From: Achromobacter insuavis
GTDB lineage: Bacteria > Pseudomonadota > Gammaproteobacteria > Burkholderiales > Burkholderiaceae_B
Length of the DNA: 60,736 bases
Reading direction: 5' to 3'
Assembly (NCBI RefSeq): GCF_902859645.1
Contig: NZ_CADIJR010000039.1
Coordinates: forward strand, 1 to 60,736
A program made the position numbers and the translations under genes. This document shows, in pieces, positions 1 to 8,402 of this stretch. Numbering within the stretch: position 1 is the first letter of the stretch; the number at the start of each line of letters is the position of its first letter. The notes under the pieces were generated by a model, which did not search any database, was not told the origin of the DNA, and saw nothing but the letters and a program-made list of their open reading frames with translations.

Positions 1-1386
1 GCCCGGCTTGCCGCCGCCGCCCGCGCCGCCACCCGCCGCGCCGCGGCCACCCGCGGGCTTGCCGCCCTTGCGGTTGCCGTTGGCTTCGCCCGCCAGCGGG
101 TGACCATTGGCGTAACCGCCAGCGATCATCAGGCCGGTGCCGAAAGGATCGGACGGACACGCCGCCGCCTGACCAGCGCTGCCGACGCGGCCGCCCTGGA
201 TCTTGCCGCGGCGGCCGATACGGGCGCCATTCATGCCATTGCGATCCATCGTGCCGAAGCCCGGGGGCAAGGCGCTGTCATGCGACTGCGGCTGCTTGGA
301 GCGGCGGCCTTTGCCGCCAGATTCGTCGTCTTCGCGCAACAGGCCCAGCTGCACCATCAGCGCGGTGACCAGCGAGGCGTCGAGTTCTTCCCAACGGCCA
401 CGGCGCAGCGTGCGCGGCAGCACCACGTCGCCAAAGCGGGTACGGATCAGTCGGCTGACCGTCACGCCCACCGCCTCGAACATACGGCGCACTTCGCGGT
501 TGCGCCCTTCCTGCAGGGTGACGCGGTACCAGCGGTTGCTGCCGTCGCCGCCCAGGTAGTCGAGCGCGCCGAACGCGGCCACGCCGTCTTCCAGCTCGAT
601 GCCGTCGACCAGCGACTGGCGCTGGGCCTCGTCCATCTCGCCCAGCACGCGCACCGCGTATTCACGCTCGGTGCCGTAACGCGGGTGCATGATGCGGTTG
701 GCCATGTCGCCCGAGGTCGTGAAGATCAGCAGGCCTTCGGTATTCAGGTCGAGGCGGCCGACCGACAGCCACTTGCCGGTGCGCAGCTTGGGCAGGCGCG
801 CGAACACGCTGGCGCGGCCGCCCGGATCGTCATGGCTGACGATCTCGCCCGCCGGCTTGTGATACAGGATCACGCGCGGCGGCTTCTTGGTATTGGTGCG
901 CATGATGGGCTTGCCATTGACGCGCACCTGGTCGTTCGGGGCCACGCGCTGGCCGATATGGGCCGGCTCGCCATTGACCGAGACGCGACCGGCGACGATC
1001 AACTCTTCCATCTCGCGGCGCGAACCGATGCCGGCGTCGGCCAGCACCTTGTGCAGCTTCGGCATCACCGCTTCGCTGTTCAGGTACTTGCCCAGGCGCT
1101 GCTCCATGCGGTCAGCGGTGTCCAGGTACGACAGGGCCTGCTCGGCTTCCTGCTCGCCGCCGCGGCTGTCCGCGTTGTCGGCGGCAGCCTGGGCGGGCGC
1201 GGCGGCCTGCCCTTCGGCAGCCGGCGCCTGCTCGGCGGCGGCGTCGCCGCGACGGCGGCGGAACGGGGTGCGCAGCTTGCGGCCGCGGCCGCGGGCCTCG
1301 CCTTCGGCGGCCGGCTCACGGCCGGCGGAGGCTTCCGCCGGCCCATTGGAAACGGCGTCATCCGGACGGGGATTGTCGTCCTGCAT
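1..1386 (-). CDS. rluB: 23S rRNA pseudouridine synthase RluB (3' end outside window)
   Basis: This gene is read leftward and runs off the left edge, so its C-terminus is missing. The protein has an N-terminal S4 RNA-binding domain (about residues 110-160, with [20 protein letters not shown]) followed by the pseudouridine synthase domain, whose family signature [11 protein letters not shown] carries the catalytic Asp. RluB enzymes modify U2605 of 23S rRNA in the cytoplasm. About 100 residues rich in Ala, Gly and Arg precede the S4 domain, and a basic Gly/Lys/Arg-rich tail follows the catalytic domain to the edge; both look disordered. The start ATG lies 35 bases after the scpB stop, so the two are probably co-transcribed, a common pairing. 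RluB rather than RluE/RluF is favoured by the scpB neighbour and the S4 domain. Confidence 0.93.
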   Translation of the reverse strand, partial: MQDDNPRPDDAVSNGPAEASAGREPAAEGEARGRGRKLRTPFRRRRGDAAAEQAPAAEGQAAAPAQAAADNADSRGGEQEAEQALSYLDTADRMEQRLGKYLNSEAVMPKLHKVLADAGIGSRREMEELIVAGRVSVNGEPAHIGQRVAPNDQVRVNGKPIMRTNTKKPPRVILYHKPAGEIVSHDDPGGRASVFARLPKLRTGKWLSVGRLDLNTEGLLIFTTSGDMANRIMHPRYGTEREYAVRVLGEMDEAQRQSLVDGIELEDGVAAFGALDYLGGDGSNRWYRVTLQEGRNREVRRMFEAVGVTVSRLIRTRFGDVVLPRTLRRGRWEELDASLVTALMVQLGLLREDDESGGKGRRSKQPQSHDSALPPGFGTMDRNGMNGARIGRRGKIQGGRVGSAGQAAACPSDPFGTGLMIAGGYANGHPLAGEANGNRKGGKPAGGRGAAGGGAGGGGKPG

Positions 1387-1421
1387 TGCTGTATTCGTTG
1401 TCACTGGGACAGCTCCGAATT

Positions 1422-2639
1422 TCAAACTTGGGGAGGCCTGCCAGTGGCAGGCGCATCATCATCTGGGGACTCCGGTTCGCGCTCAGCCTCGGGCTGGGCG
1501 GAATCCGGCTCGGCAGGCTCCGCCATGGCGGAGCCGGTATCAGGCTCAAACGGCCCGGCGCCAGGCACCAGGGGTTCGGCCTCGTCTATCGGTTCGGTCG
1601 GTTTCGCGCTTTCCGCGTGCTCGACAAGCTCATCCGCGGCGCCGGATTCGGCGCGTGCGTCGGAACTGCCAGTCTCTGCGGGGTTTTCGGACAGCCCGCC
1701 ATGCGCCTCTTGGGCGGCATCCACTCCCGGCGCCTCGGCTTCATCGAAGCGCCCGGCATTCTCGATGCCCACGGATGGCGCATCGGACAAGCTTTCGGCT
1801 TGCCCCCGGACGGTGGAATCGTCTGCGGGAATCGCGTCTTCTTCTGTGCGCGAAAGCGGGGATTCTACGCCATCATCCGCCGCGATGGGGGCGCCGTCGT
1901 CCGAAACAGACAATTCCGCCCCTGGAATACTGGCTTGCACACCGGCCTCGGCAAGGGCGCCCTGCCCTTCGCCATTCTCGGCGACGGCAGCGGCATCCGC
2001 ACCCTCCACGGAATCAGCGGCATCATCGGTACTGGCGGCATCAACGCCTTCGGCGGCGTCGGCGGCATCCGCCAGCTGCTGCACTTCGCCCAGGTCCAGG
2101 CCGGCCAGCGCGGCGGCGGCATGCGTCGATTCCAGCGCGGGCAATTCATCCAGCGCACGCAGGCCGAGGTCATCGAGGAACTGGCGCGTGGTGCCGAACA
2201 AGGCAGGACGGCCCGGCGCGTCTCGGTGGCCGATGACTTCGATCCAGCCCCGATCCTCCAGCGCCTTCACGATGTTCGACGACACGGTCACGCCGCGGAT
2301 GTCCTCGATGTCGCCGCGCGTCACCGGCTGGCGCCAGGCCACGATGGCCAGGGTTTCCATCACCGCGCGGGAATACTTGGGCGGCTTCTCGGGATTGAGC
2401 CGTTCCAGGTAGCGCTGCATGTGCGGGCGGCTCTGGAACCGCCACCCCGTCGCCAGCTGCACCAGCTCCAGGCCGCCATCGGCCCAGTTGTTCTGCAGCG
2501 TTTCCAGCAACGTGCGCAAGGCGCTGTTGTCGAATTGTTCATCATCCCCGAACAGCTTGCGCATTTCGGACAGTTGCATCGGCTGCACCGCGCAAAGCAG
2601 CGCGGTTTCCAGCACGAGTATCGCCTCGCTATCGTTCAT
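1422..2639 (-). CDS. scpB: Segregation and condensation protein B, ScpB
   Basis: ScpB is the kleisin-interacting subunit of the SMC-ScpAB condensin that compacts and separates the chromosome. Residues 1-175 form the expected pair of winged-helix domains, with conserved stretches such as [20 protein letters not shown] and the segment GRPALFGTT. The family is usually near 170-220 residues, but this protein has 405: about 220 extra C-terminal residues are strongly acidic and rich in Ala, Glu, Asp and Ser. The gene precedes rluB in the same direction, and its start faces the initiator tRNA promoter. scpA is not beside it in this window. The family call is firm; the role of the tail is unknown. 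Confidence 0.93.
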   Translation of the reverse strand: MNDSEAILVLETALLCAVQPMQLSEMRKLFGDDEQFDNSALRTLLETLQNNWADGGLELVQLATGWRFQSRPHMQRYLERLNPEKPPKYSRAVMETLAIVAWRQPVTRGDIEDIRGVTVSSNIVKALEDRGWIEVIGHRDAPGRPALFGTTRQFLDDLGLRALDELPALESTHAAAALAGLDLGEVQQLADAADAAEGVDAASTDDAADSVEGADAAAVAENGEGQGALAEAGVQASIPGAELSVSDDGAPIAADDGVESPLSRTEEDAIPADDSTVRGQAESLSDAPSVGIENAGRFDEAEAPGVDAAQEAHGGLSENPAETGSSDARAESGAADELVEHAESAKPTEPIDEAEPLVPGAGPFEPDTGSAMAEPAEPDSAQPEAEREPESPDDDAPATGRPPQV

Positions 2640-2666
2640 CGAGATTCAAATTCAAAAAGGGCTAAC

Positions 2667-2695
2667 TTGCGTTAGGTTGAAAATAAGGCTACTAT
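2667..2695 (+). promoter_or_regulatory. Sigma-70 promoter of initiator tRNA-Met
   Basis: A -35 box TTGCGT (2667-2672) and a -10 box TACTAT (2690-2695) are separated by exactly 17 bases, 12 bases before the mature tRNA start. This matches a vegetative sigma-70 promoter with a very short leader. Confidence 0.7.
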
Positions 2696-2707
2696 TCTTT
2701 TCTCAGA

Positions 2708-2784
<77 letters not shown>

Positions 2785-2792
2785 AATTGATC

Positions 2793-2821
2793 AAGGCTTG
2801 GCGAATGCGCCGGGCCTTTTT
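2793..2821 (+). terminator. Rho-independent terminator of the initiator tRNA
   Basis: AAGGCTTGGCG and CGCCGGGCCTT form an 11-pair stem that includes two G-U pairs, with loop AATG, followed by a run of T. It begins 9 bases after the tRNA CCA end. Confidence 0.75.
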
Positions 2822-3616
2822 CATTTGCGGCCGGCGTGTTGAAAGCACACACATTGAACGCACGCAGGACGCCATCGGCCAAGACAAGCCCGCGCGACGC
2901 CGGCTTGCGCGCTGAATGAAGCGACTGAACCGACTGAAGTGACTGAAGCGACGCGGCATTTTGCCAACCGGAAATGCGCGCCACGGCGCCACGCCAGGCA
3001 GCGGCCCGCGCAGCCACCCGGACCACACCATGGGCGGGACGGCTACAGACAGCGCTGGTTTGCGTATTTCTCACGAGAATCCTGTATTTACCACCAACCG
3101 CCGCGGGCTCGCGCGGCGATACTCACGCCATTCAAGATGGGCTGCGCGCAGCCCCCGGCTATGGCGGGGACAAATCCATCAGCGACGGATTCGTTCAAGC
3201 AAAATCTGGAAAGCTGGCAAATGCGCCAACAAGCCTGCGGAACGCACCACCATTTGGCGCTATTCCCGCGGCAACCGACATTGCGGTAATCGATATTGCG
3301 GTATTCGAGATCAAGGACCTGAATCGTCAGGCATCGGCCAATGGCACCCTGCGCCTGCGGCCGCCATCCGGAAAATCCGGTGCGCCTCTCCCCTGGTGCT
3401 CCTGGCGCCCGGCCTTGCAGGGCACAGGCCCGACAAGCCTGGACCCCAATACGCCGGAACCACGATTCTTAGATATTTTCCAAGACTACTTGCTGGCGGA
3501 CGATGGCAAAGGCCCTGATGCACAGCGCCTGGCCCGTCGAGGCAGCAGCCAAATTATACCGTTATATACCCCGCCCTCAACCCGGCGCCTCCAAGCGAGG
3601 GCGCCCCGAGGACAGC
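2822..3616. other. Long stretch with no recognisable gene, atypical composition
   Basis: This is the only gap above 300 bases. It is lower in GC than its surroundings and holds a threefold 9-base tandem repeat ending in GACTGAA (2921-2947). A rightward reading frame is open from 2974 to 3756, but its third-position GC is far below that of neighbouring genes, it runs antisense into the 3' end of the LysR gene, and I recognise no family in its roughly 260-residue product. No transposase, integrase or full att repeat of the tRNA end is visible. It may be a decayed gene or an insertion remnant beside the tRNA; nothing proves either. Confidence 0.4.
3553..3580 (-). promoter_or_regulatory. Possible leftward promoter in the gene-poor region
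   Basis: On the minus strand TTGAGG (3575-3580) and a perfect TATAAT (3553-3558) are 16 bases apart, in an AT-rich patch just beyond the LysR gene stop. It would transcribe into the gene-poor region. No product is recognised, so it could drive an RNA or be fortuitous. Confidence 0.35.
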
Positions 3617-4516
3617 TTAGGACTGATCCCAGGGCGCCGGCCCCAGCCGCTCCACCAGGAAATCCAGCATCGAGCGCAAGATCAAGGGCATCTGCCGGCG
3701 TGACGCATAGACGCCGTAGATGCCGAGCTCCTGCGGCCTGGCCTGCGGCAGGATGACCTTCAAACGCCCCTGCGCCACATACTCGGCGGCGTAGTAAGTT
3801 GGCAACATGGCGACGCCGGCGCCTTCCAGCGCCGCCTGCAGCAGCACCGACACCTCGTTGGCGCTGATGTTGCCGCTGACCGGCACATCGACCGGCACGC
3901 CCTCGCGCTCGAAACGCCACAGACTCTTGCCGAAATAGGAGTGGGTCAGGCAGTTGCGCAGTGACAGATCCTCGACCCGCGCCGGCTCGCCTTCGCGCTG
4001 CAGGTAGTCGGGCGAGGCGCAGACGATGGAACGGCAGACCGCCAGCTTGCGCGCGATCAGGTTCGGATCCAGGTCATTGGTGATGCGCACGGCCAGATCG
4101 ACCCGCTCCTCGACCAGATTGACCGTCCGGTCGACCAGCATCAGGTCGACCGAGGTGCCCGGGTGCAGCTTGACGTAGTCGGTGATGACCCGCGCCAGGT
4201 GCCGGGACCCGAACGACATGCTGGTGGTCATGCGCAGCAGGCCGCGCGGCGTATCCTCGGGCGTGGAGACCGCGCCGCGCAAGTCGCCCACCATGTCGAG
4301 CATCTGCCGGCAGCGCGGCAGCGTCTCGGCGCCGGCCGGCGTCAGGCTGAGACGGCGGGTGGTGCGATGCAACAGGCGCACGCCAACCCATTGCTCCATT
4401 TCGGCCAGGTAGCGCGACACCATCGCGCGCGACATATCCAGATGAACCGCCGCCGCCGACAAACTGCCTCTGTCGGCGACCTCCACGAATACCTGCATCG
4501 CTTTCAATCGGTCCAT
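3617..4516 (-). CDS. LysR-family transcriptional regulator
   Basis: A 299-residue LysR-type regulator. Residues 1-60 form the winged helix-turn-helix, with MQVFVEVADRGSLSAAAVHL and the typical RLLHRTTRRLSLTPAG wing. Residues 90-290 form the periplasmic-binding-fold effector domain. The sequence most resembles the AaeR/DmlR-like branch that contains many paralogs in Burkholderiales, so its ligand cannot be named. It lies 147 bases downstream of the second COG0523 gene in the same direction; the intervening AT-rich stretch probably carries its own promoter. No divergent target gene adjoins it. Confidence 0.88.
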   Translation of the reverse strand: MDRLKAMQVFVEVADRGSLSAAAVHLDMSRAMVSRYLAEMEQWVGVRLLHRTTRRLSLTPAGAETLPRCRQMLDMVGDLRGAVSTPEDTPRGLLRMTTSMSFGSRHLARVITDYVKLHPGTSVDLMLVDRTVNLVEERVDLAVRITNDLDPNLIARKLAVCRSIVCASPDYLQREGEPARVEDLSLRNCLTHSYFGKSLWRFEREGVPVDVPVSGNISANEVSVLLQAALEGAGVAMLPTYYAAEYVAQGRLKVILPQARPQELGIYGVYASRRQMPLILRSMLDFLVERLGPAPWDQS

Positions 4517-4663
4517 GATTGTCTCGATTCTTGCATCAGACTTTCTGGTTATACCGTATTTCCATGCATTTTCAGCACATGAAATGACAGCTTTCCAGCC
4601 ATTTCAAGACAATCCGGCAAGCGCGTGCCGGCTTTGCCAGCGAGCGGCGCCGCGGTCGGCCCG

Positions 4664-5671
4664 TCAGGCGGGGAACTGGCCCAGCGCCGCGCACACCTCA
4701 GCCCGCACCGCGCCCACGTCGGCCCCTCTGACGATATAGACCAGCCGCGACAAGCGGTCGTCGCCCGGCCATTGCGGCAACGTCCGGATCGGATAGAGCT
4801 CGCCGTGCACGCCATGAACCTCGCAGGGCAAGGCTTCGCCCTCGAAGCACACCAACCCCTTCATCCGCAACAATGCCGGGCCGAACCGCTCCTGCACCCG
4901 CGACACGCCCGCCAGGAAGGCGGCGCGCCCGATCGGCGCGACCAGCGTCAGCGAAAAGCTCGCCACCTGCGCATGGCGTCCGGCCATCGGCTTGGCGAAC
5001 GCCCGCAGCCAGCCCGCCAGGTCGGTGCCGTCGCGCCGCGCCTGCGTGTCGGGCCCCTCCAGCAACGCGCCGACCAAGGGCGCGTCGGTGCGCTGCACGC
5101 AGCGCCGCGCGCCCGGATTGACCGCGGCCACGGCCTGCTCCACCGCGCGCAATTGTGCGGCGTCCGCCAGGTCGGATTTACTGAGGACGACCGTATCGGC
5201 CAGGGCCAGTTGCCGCAGCGCTTCCGGTTGCGTCTCCATCTGCTGCGGTCCGTGGCGCACGTCGACCACCACGATGGCGCCCTGGTAGGCATAGCGCTCG
5301 GCCAGGAAGCGGTCGTGCTTGAGCGTGAAGAGCACCGGCGCCGGATCCGCCAGGCCGCTGGTCTCGATCAGCACCCGGCGAAACGGCTTGATGCGGCGAT
5401 TGAGCGCCAGCATGAACAGCTCGCGCAGGGTGTCGGCCACCGCGCCGCTGACCACGCAGCACAGGCAGCCGCCCTCGATCAGCACGATGTTGTCCTGCGC
5501 CAGGCGGACCAGATGATGGTCCACGCCGATGTCGCCGTATTCGTTGACGATGACCACGGCGTCGGCATAGGCCGGCTCGCGCAGCAGGCGATTGAGCAGC
5601 GTCGTCTTGCCGCTGCCCAGAAACCCCGAAATCACCGTCACGCCGATGCGCTTGTCGCCTTCCGCCGCCAT
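4664..5671 (-). CDS. COG0523 (CobW/P47K-like) GTPase metallochaperone, second of a pair
   Basis: A 335-residue G3E-family P-loop GTPase. Visible motifs are Walker A GFLGSGKTT (residues 16-24), NEYGDIGVD after it, the metal-binding CLCC motif (residues 69-72) in EGGCLCC, a Walker-B-type ETSGLADP segment, and the guanine-specificity motif SKSD. A CobW C-terminal domain fills the last 100 residues. COG0523 proteins with a CxCC motif insert or deliver metals, often zinc. An in-frame GTG lies one codon upstream, but the ATG is the simpler start. The gene follows its paralog after about 28 bases and so should share its Zur-controlled promoter. The client protein is unknown. Confidence 0.88.
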   Translation of the reverse strand: MAAEGDKRIGVTVISGFLGSGKTTLLNRLLREPAYADAVVIVNEYGDIGVDHHLVRLAQDNIVLIEGGCLCCVVSGAVADTLRELFMLALNRRIKPFRRVLIETSGLADPAPVLFTLKHDRFLAERYAYQGAIVVVDVRHGPQQMETQPEALRQLALADTVVLSKSDLADAAQLRAVEQAVAAVNPGARRCVQRTDAPLVGALLEGPDTQARRDGTDLAGWLRAFAKPMAGRHAQVASFSLTLVAPIGRAAFLAGVSRVQERFGPALLRMKGLVCFEGEALPCEVHGVHGELYPIRTLPQWPGDDRLSRLVYIVRGADVGAVRAEVCAALGQFPA

Positions 5672-5699
5672 CACCCCACGGGCTCTCGCCCCGCCCTCG

Positions 5700-6947
5700 C
5701 TATTGCGCCGCGCCCCAGATGGGGAACGGATCCCGAATCGTAGCCAATTCGATCGCCGGGCGGGTCATTTCCTCCTGCGTCATCAGGCACGCCTGCAGCC
5801 GGGCCGTCAGCGCCGCCTGGTCCATGCCGACGCCGATCAGCACCAGTTCCTGGCAGCGGTCGCCATAGATGGGATCCCAGTCGGCCACGATGCGGGCGCG
5901 CGACTCGACATCCTCCGGCCAGCGCTCGCGGGGCAGCGCGGCCCACCAGTACCCGGCCGCGCCATGGCGCGTGACGGGGCCGGCCTGCGACCAGGAGGCG
6001 GCGAACGCGGGCCGCGTCACCAGCCAGAAGTAGCCCTTGGAACGCACCACGCCGGGCCACTCCTCGTGAAAGCAGTCCCACAGGCGCTGCGGATGGAACG
6101 GCCGCCGCGCGCGGAACACGAAGCTGCCGATGCCGTACTCCTCGGTTTCCGGCGTGTGCTCGCCGCGCAGCACCTTGAGCCAGCCCGGCGCCTGCGCCGC
6201 CTCCTCGAAATCGAAGCGTCCCGTATCCAGCACGCGCGCCAGCGGCACGCGGCCGAACTCGCCGTGCACGATGTCGGCGCGCGGATTGAGCTGGCGCAGG
6301 ATCGCCTCCAGCCGCTCCAGCTCGTCCGCCGCGATCAGGTCGGTCTTGTTCAGCACCATGACATCACAGAACTCCACCTGCTCGATCAGCAGGTCGACCA
6401 CGGTGCGCTCGTCCTCCTCGCCCAACGTCTCGCCGCGCGCGGCCAGGCGGTCCTGGCTGGCGTAGTCGCGCAGGAAATTGAAGGCGTCCACCACGGTGAC
6501 CATGGTGTCCAGCCTTGCCACGTCGGACAGGCTAAGCCCGTCCTCGTCGCGAAAGGTGAAGGTCTCGGCCACGGGCAGCGGTTCCGAGATACCCGTGGAT
6601 TCGATCAGCAGGTAATCGAAGCGGCCCTCGGCGGCCAGACGGCGGATCTCGATCAACAGGTCCTCGCGCAACGTACAGCAGATGCAGCCATTGCTCATTT
6701 CCACCAGCTTTTCGTCCGCCCGCGACAACGCCGCCCCGCCCTCGCGCACCAGCCGGGCGTCGATGTTGACGTCCGACATGTCATTGACGATGACCGCCAC
6801 GCGCCGCCCCTCGCGGTTGTTCAGCACATGATTGAGCAAGGTGGTCTTGCCCGCGCCGAGAAAGCCCGACAGCACCGTCACCGGCAGGCGCGCATCCGGC
6901 CGCGCCAACCCCGAATCGGGCCCCACACCCTCGTCATTCGTCCGCAT
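5700..6947 (-). CDS. COG0523 GTPase, predicted zinc metallochaperone (ZigA/YeiR-like)
   Basis: A 415-residue G3E GTPase and first gene of a tandem pair. It has Walker [10 protein letters not shown] (residues 28-36), NDMSDVNID, the zinc-binding CICC motif (residues 88-91), [11 protein letters not shown], and the guanine motif NKTD. The long CobW C-terminal domain contains [11 protein letters not shown]. It resembles the larger COG0523 subgroup that includes Zur-regulated ZigA-type proteins, thought to feed zinc to essential enzymes under deficiency. The ATG is preceded by GGTGAG at a good distance, and a near-consensus Zur palindrome ends 17 bases upstream of it. Regulation by zinc is therefore well supported; the client enzyme is not known. 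Confidence 0.9.
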   Translation of the reverse strand: MRTNDEGVGPDSGLARPDARLPVTVLSGFLGAGKTTLLNHVLNNREGRRVAVIVNDMSDVNIDARLVREGGAALSRADEKLVEMSNGCICCTLREDLLIEIRRLAAEGRFDYLLIESTGISEPLPVAETFTFRDEDGLSLSDVARLDTMVTVVDAFNFLRDYASQDRLAARGETLGEEDERTVVDLLIEQVEFCDVMVLNKTDLIAADELERLEAILRQLNPRADIVHGEFGRVPLARVLDTGRFDFEEAAQAPGWLKVLRGEHTPETEEYGIGSFVFRARRPFHPQRLWDCFHEEWPGVVRSKGYFWLVTRPAFAASWSQAGPVTRHGAAGYWWAALPRERWPEDVESRARIVADWDPIYGDRCQELVLIGVGMDQAALTARLQACLMTQEEMTRPAIELATIRDPFPIWGAAQ

Positions 6948-6963
6948 GATATCTCACCAAAAA

Positions 6964-6986
6964 GAAATGTTATTACATAACAAATC
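6964..6986 (-). promoter_or_regulatory. Zur-type zinc operator upstream of the COG0523 pair
   Basis: A 23-base imperfect palindrome with a perfect core TGTTAT-TAC-ATAACA, flanked by GAAA on one side and AATC on the other. It closely matches the proteobacterial Zur box GAAATGTTATANTATAACATTTC as I know it. It sits in a high-GC genome and directly precedes a zinc-chaperone gene, which makes chance unlikely. Confidence 0.85.
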
Positions 6987-7189
6987 TTACGCGCGCCCAG
7001 GCCCCGGAAGCAAGGCCGCAATGATCGGGCGCGGATGACAACAATGAGGAGAGAATGACGGGCCGGCCAGGCTTGGCCCCAACGTCGCCACACGGACAAA
7101 CGCATGCGACGCACGCGTCGGGACGGCAGGCAACAGAGACGCCGCGCACGAACGCGCGCGACAAAAAAACCCACGCGACAAAAACCAAA

Positions 7190-7217
7190 AGGGCCACTCA
7201 CTTGCGTGAGTGGCCCT
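7190..7217 (-). terminator. Terminator of tRNA-Asn
   Basis: A perfect 12-pair stem AGGGCCACTCAC/GTGAGTGGCCCT with loop TTGC. Read leftward it lies 9 bases past the tRNA-Asn end and is followed by TTTTGGTTTTTG. Confidence 0.8.
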
Positions 7218-7225
7218 GAATTCTT

Positions 7226-7301
7226 TGGCTCCCCGAGCTGGGCTCGAACCAGCGACCTGCGGATTAACAGTCCGTCGCTCTACCGACTGAGCTATCGGGG
7301 A
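7226..7301 (-). tRNA. tRNA-Asn (GTT)
   Basis: A 76-base cloverleaf on the minus strand with anticodon GTT, acceptor stem TCCCCGA/TCGGGGA, standard D arm AGCTCAGTCGGTAGAGC, TpsiC arm GGTTCGAGCC and an encoded CCA end. Confidence 0.97.
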
Positions 7302-7317
7302 ACTGCTAAGAAACGAG

Positions 7318-7346
7318 ATTATGAAGGAAAAATTCGAAGTGTGCAA
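7318..7346 (-). promoter_or_regulatory. Sigma-70 promoter of tRNA-Asn
   Basis: On the minus strand TTGCAC (7341-7346) and CATAAT (7318-7323) are 17 bases apart in an AT-rich patch. The predicted transcription start is about 10 bases before the mature tRNA. Confidence 0.72.
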
Positions 7347-7513
7347 ATCGGATCTTTTTTCGCGCCACACGCACCCCAAGTTTCCCATCGCCAAAAAACT
7401 CTGATATCATTTCGGTCTTTCCAGATCAGGCCCCATAAACAGGGCATGAAACGGGAAAGAAAAAGATGTTTTGCCTGAGGTTCTGGCTTGCCGGAAACGA
7501 AGCAAATGGTCTT

Positions 7514-7589
7514 GCCGGCATAGCTCAGTTGGTAGAGCAGCGCATTCGTAATGCGAAGGTCGTAGGTTCGACTCCTATTGCCGGCACCA
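7514..7589 (+). tRNA. tRNA-Thr (CGT)
   Basis: A 76-base cloverleaf with acceptor stem GCCGGCA/TGCCGGC, anticodon loop TTCGTAA (anticodon CGT, reading ACG), and an encoded CCA end. It diverges from the neighbouring tRNA-Asn. Confidence 0.96.
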
Positions 7590-7595
7590 GAATTC

Positions 7596-7623
7596 AAAAA
7601 GCAGCCCTTCGGGCTGCTTTTTT
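7596..7623 (+). terminator. Terminator after tRNA-Thr
   Basis: AAAAAGCAGCCC-TTC-GGGCTGCTTTTTT: a strong GC stem flanked by A and T runs, 7 bases after the tRNA. It insulates the tRNA from the response regulator gene and could work in both directions. Confidence 0.9.
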
Positions 7624-7742
7624 CATTTCCGGCCGGCGCGCCTGAACCGCCCCGCCGCCGCCCCAGGCAGCCCTCCCCTTGCGGGAACTCCGGCCTCGCC
7701 GCACACGTCCAACCCGCTGGACACCTCACGGCGACAACTATC

Positions 7743-8402
7743 ATGCGCATCCTTCTCGTCGAAGACGACACCATGATCGGTGAAAGCGTGCTGGACTGCC
7801 TGCGCGCCGAACACTACGCCGCCGACTGGGTCAAGGACGGCCACGCGGCCGAACTGGCCCTGCGCACCGATCCCTACGACCTCGTGCTGCTCGACCTTGG
7901 ACTGCCGCGCCGCGACGGCCTGACGCTGCTGCGCGAGCTGCGCGGCCGCAAGGACCGCACTCCGGTCCTGATCGCCACCGCGCGCGACGCCGTCAGCGAC
8001 CGCATCGCGGGGCTGGACGCGGGCGCCGACGACTACATCGTCAAGCCCTACGACGTCGATGAACTGCTGGCGCGCATGCGCGCCCTGATCCGCCGCAGCG
8101 CGGGCCGCGCCGAGCCGGTGTTCGAGCACGACGGCATCATCATCGACCCGCAGTCGCACGCCGCCACCGTCGACGGCACGCCAGTGCCGCTGACCGCGCG
8201 CGAATGGGCGGTGCTGGAGCCGCTGATCGCCCGCCCCGGCATGATCTTCTCGCGCGCCCAGCTCGAGGAAAAGCTGTACAGCTGGAAAGACAGCGTCAGC
8301 AGCAACGCGGTCGAGGTTTATATTCATGGCCTGCGCAAGAAACTGGGTCAGGACCTGATCCAGAACGTGAGAGGCGTCGGCTATGTCATTCCCAAAACAT
8401 GA
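7743..8402 (+). CDS. OmpR-family two-component response regulator
   Basis: A 219-residue response regulator. The receiver domain (1-115) has the acidic pocket VEDD (residues 6-9), phosphoacceptor Asp51 in LVLLDLGLP, and the conserved Lys in DDYIVKPYD. The C-terminal OmpR winged helix (about 125-215) contains SNAVEVYIHGLRKKLG and the terminal GVGYV hairpin. The ATG at MRILLVEDD is the family-standard start; an upstream open extension lacks support. The stop overlaps the start of the kinase gene by four bases, so they are translationally coupled. It resembles the QseB/TctD/PmrA subgroup. With an HtrA protease next in line, an envelope-stress or cation signal is plausible but not shown. Confidence 0.92.
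   Translation: MRILLVEDDTMIGESVLDCLRAEHYAADWVKDGHAAELALRTDPYDLVLLDLGLPRRDGLTLLRELRGRKDRTPVLIATARDAVSDRIAGLDAGADDYIVKPYDVDELLARMRALIRRSAGRAEPVFEHDGIIIDPQSHAATVDGTPVPLTAREWAVLEPLIARPGMIFSRAQLEEKLYSWKDSVSSNAVEVYIHGLRKKLGQDLIQNVRGVGYVIPKT

Noticed and set aside
100-2412. Rightward 770-codon open frame opposite rluB and scpB
   Set aside because: It is a GC-rich shadow of two well-supported leftward genes; its product is low in complexity with no domain.
2974-3756. 260-codon rightward frame in the gene-poor stretch as a true gene
   Set aside because: Poor codon use for this genome, antisense overlap with the LysR gene and no recognisable domain; kept only as a note in the region entry.
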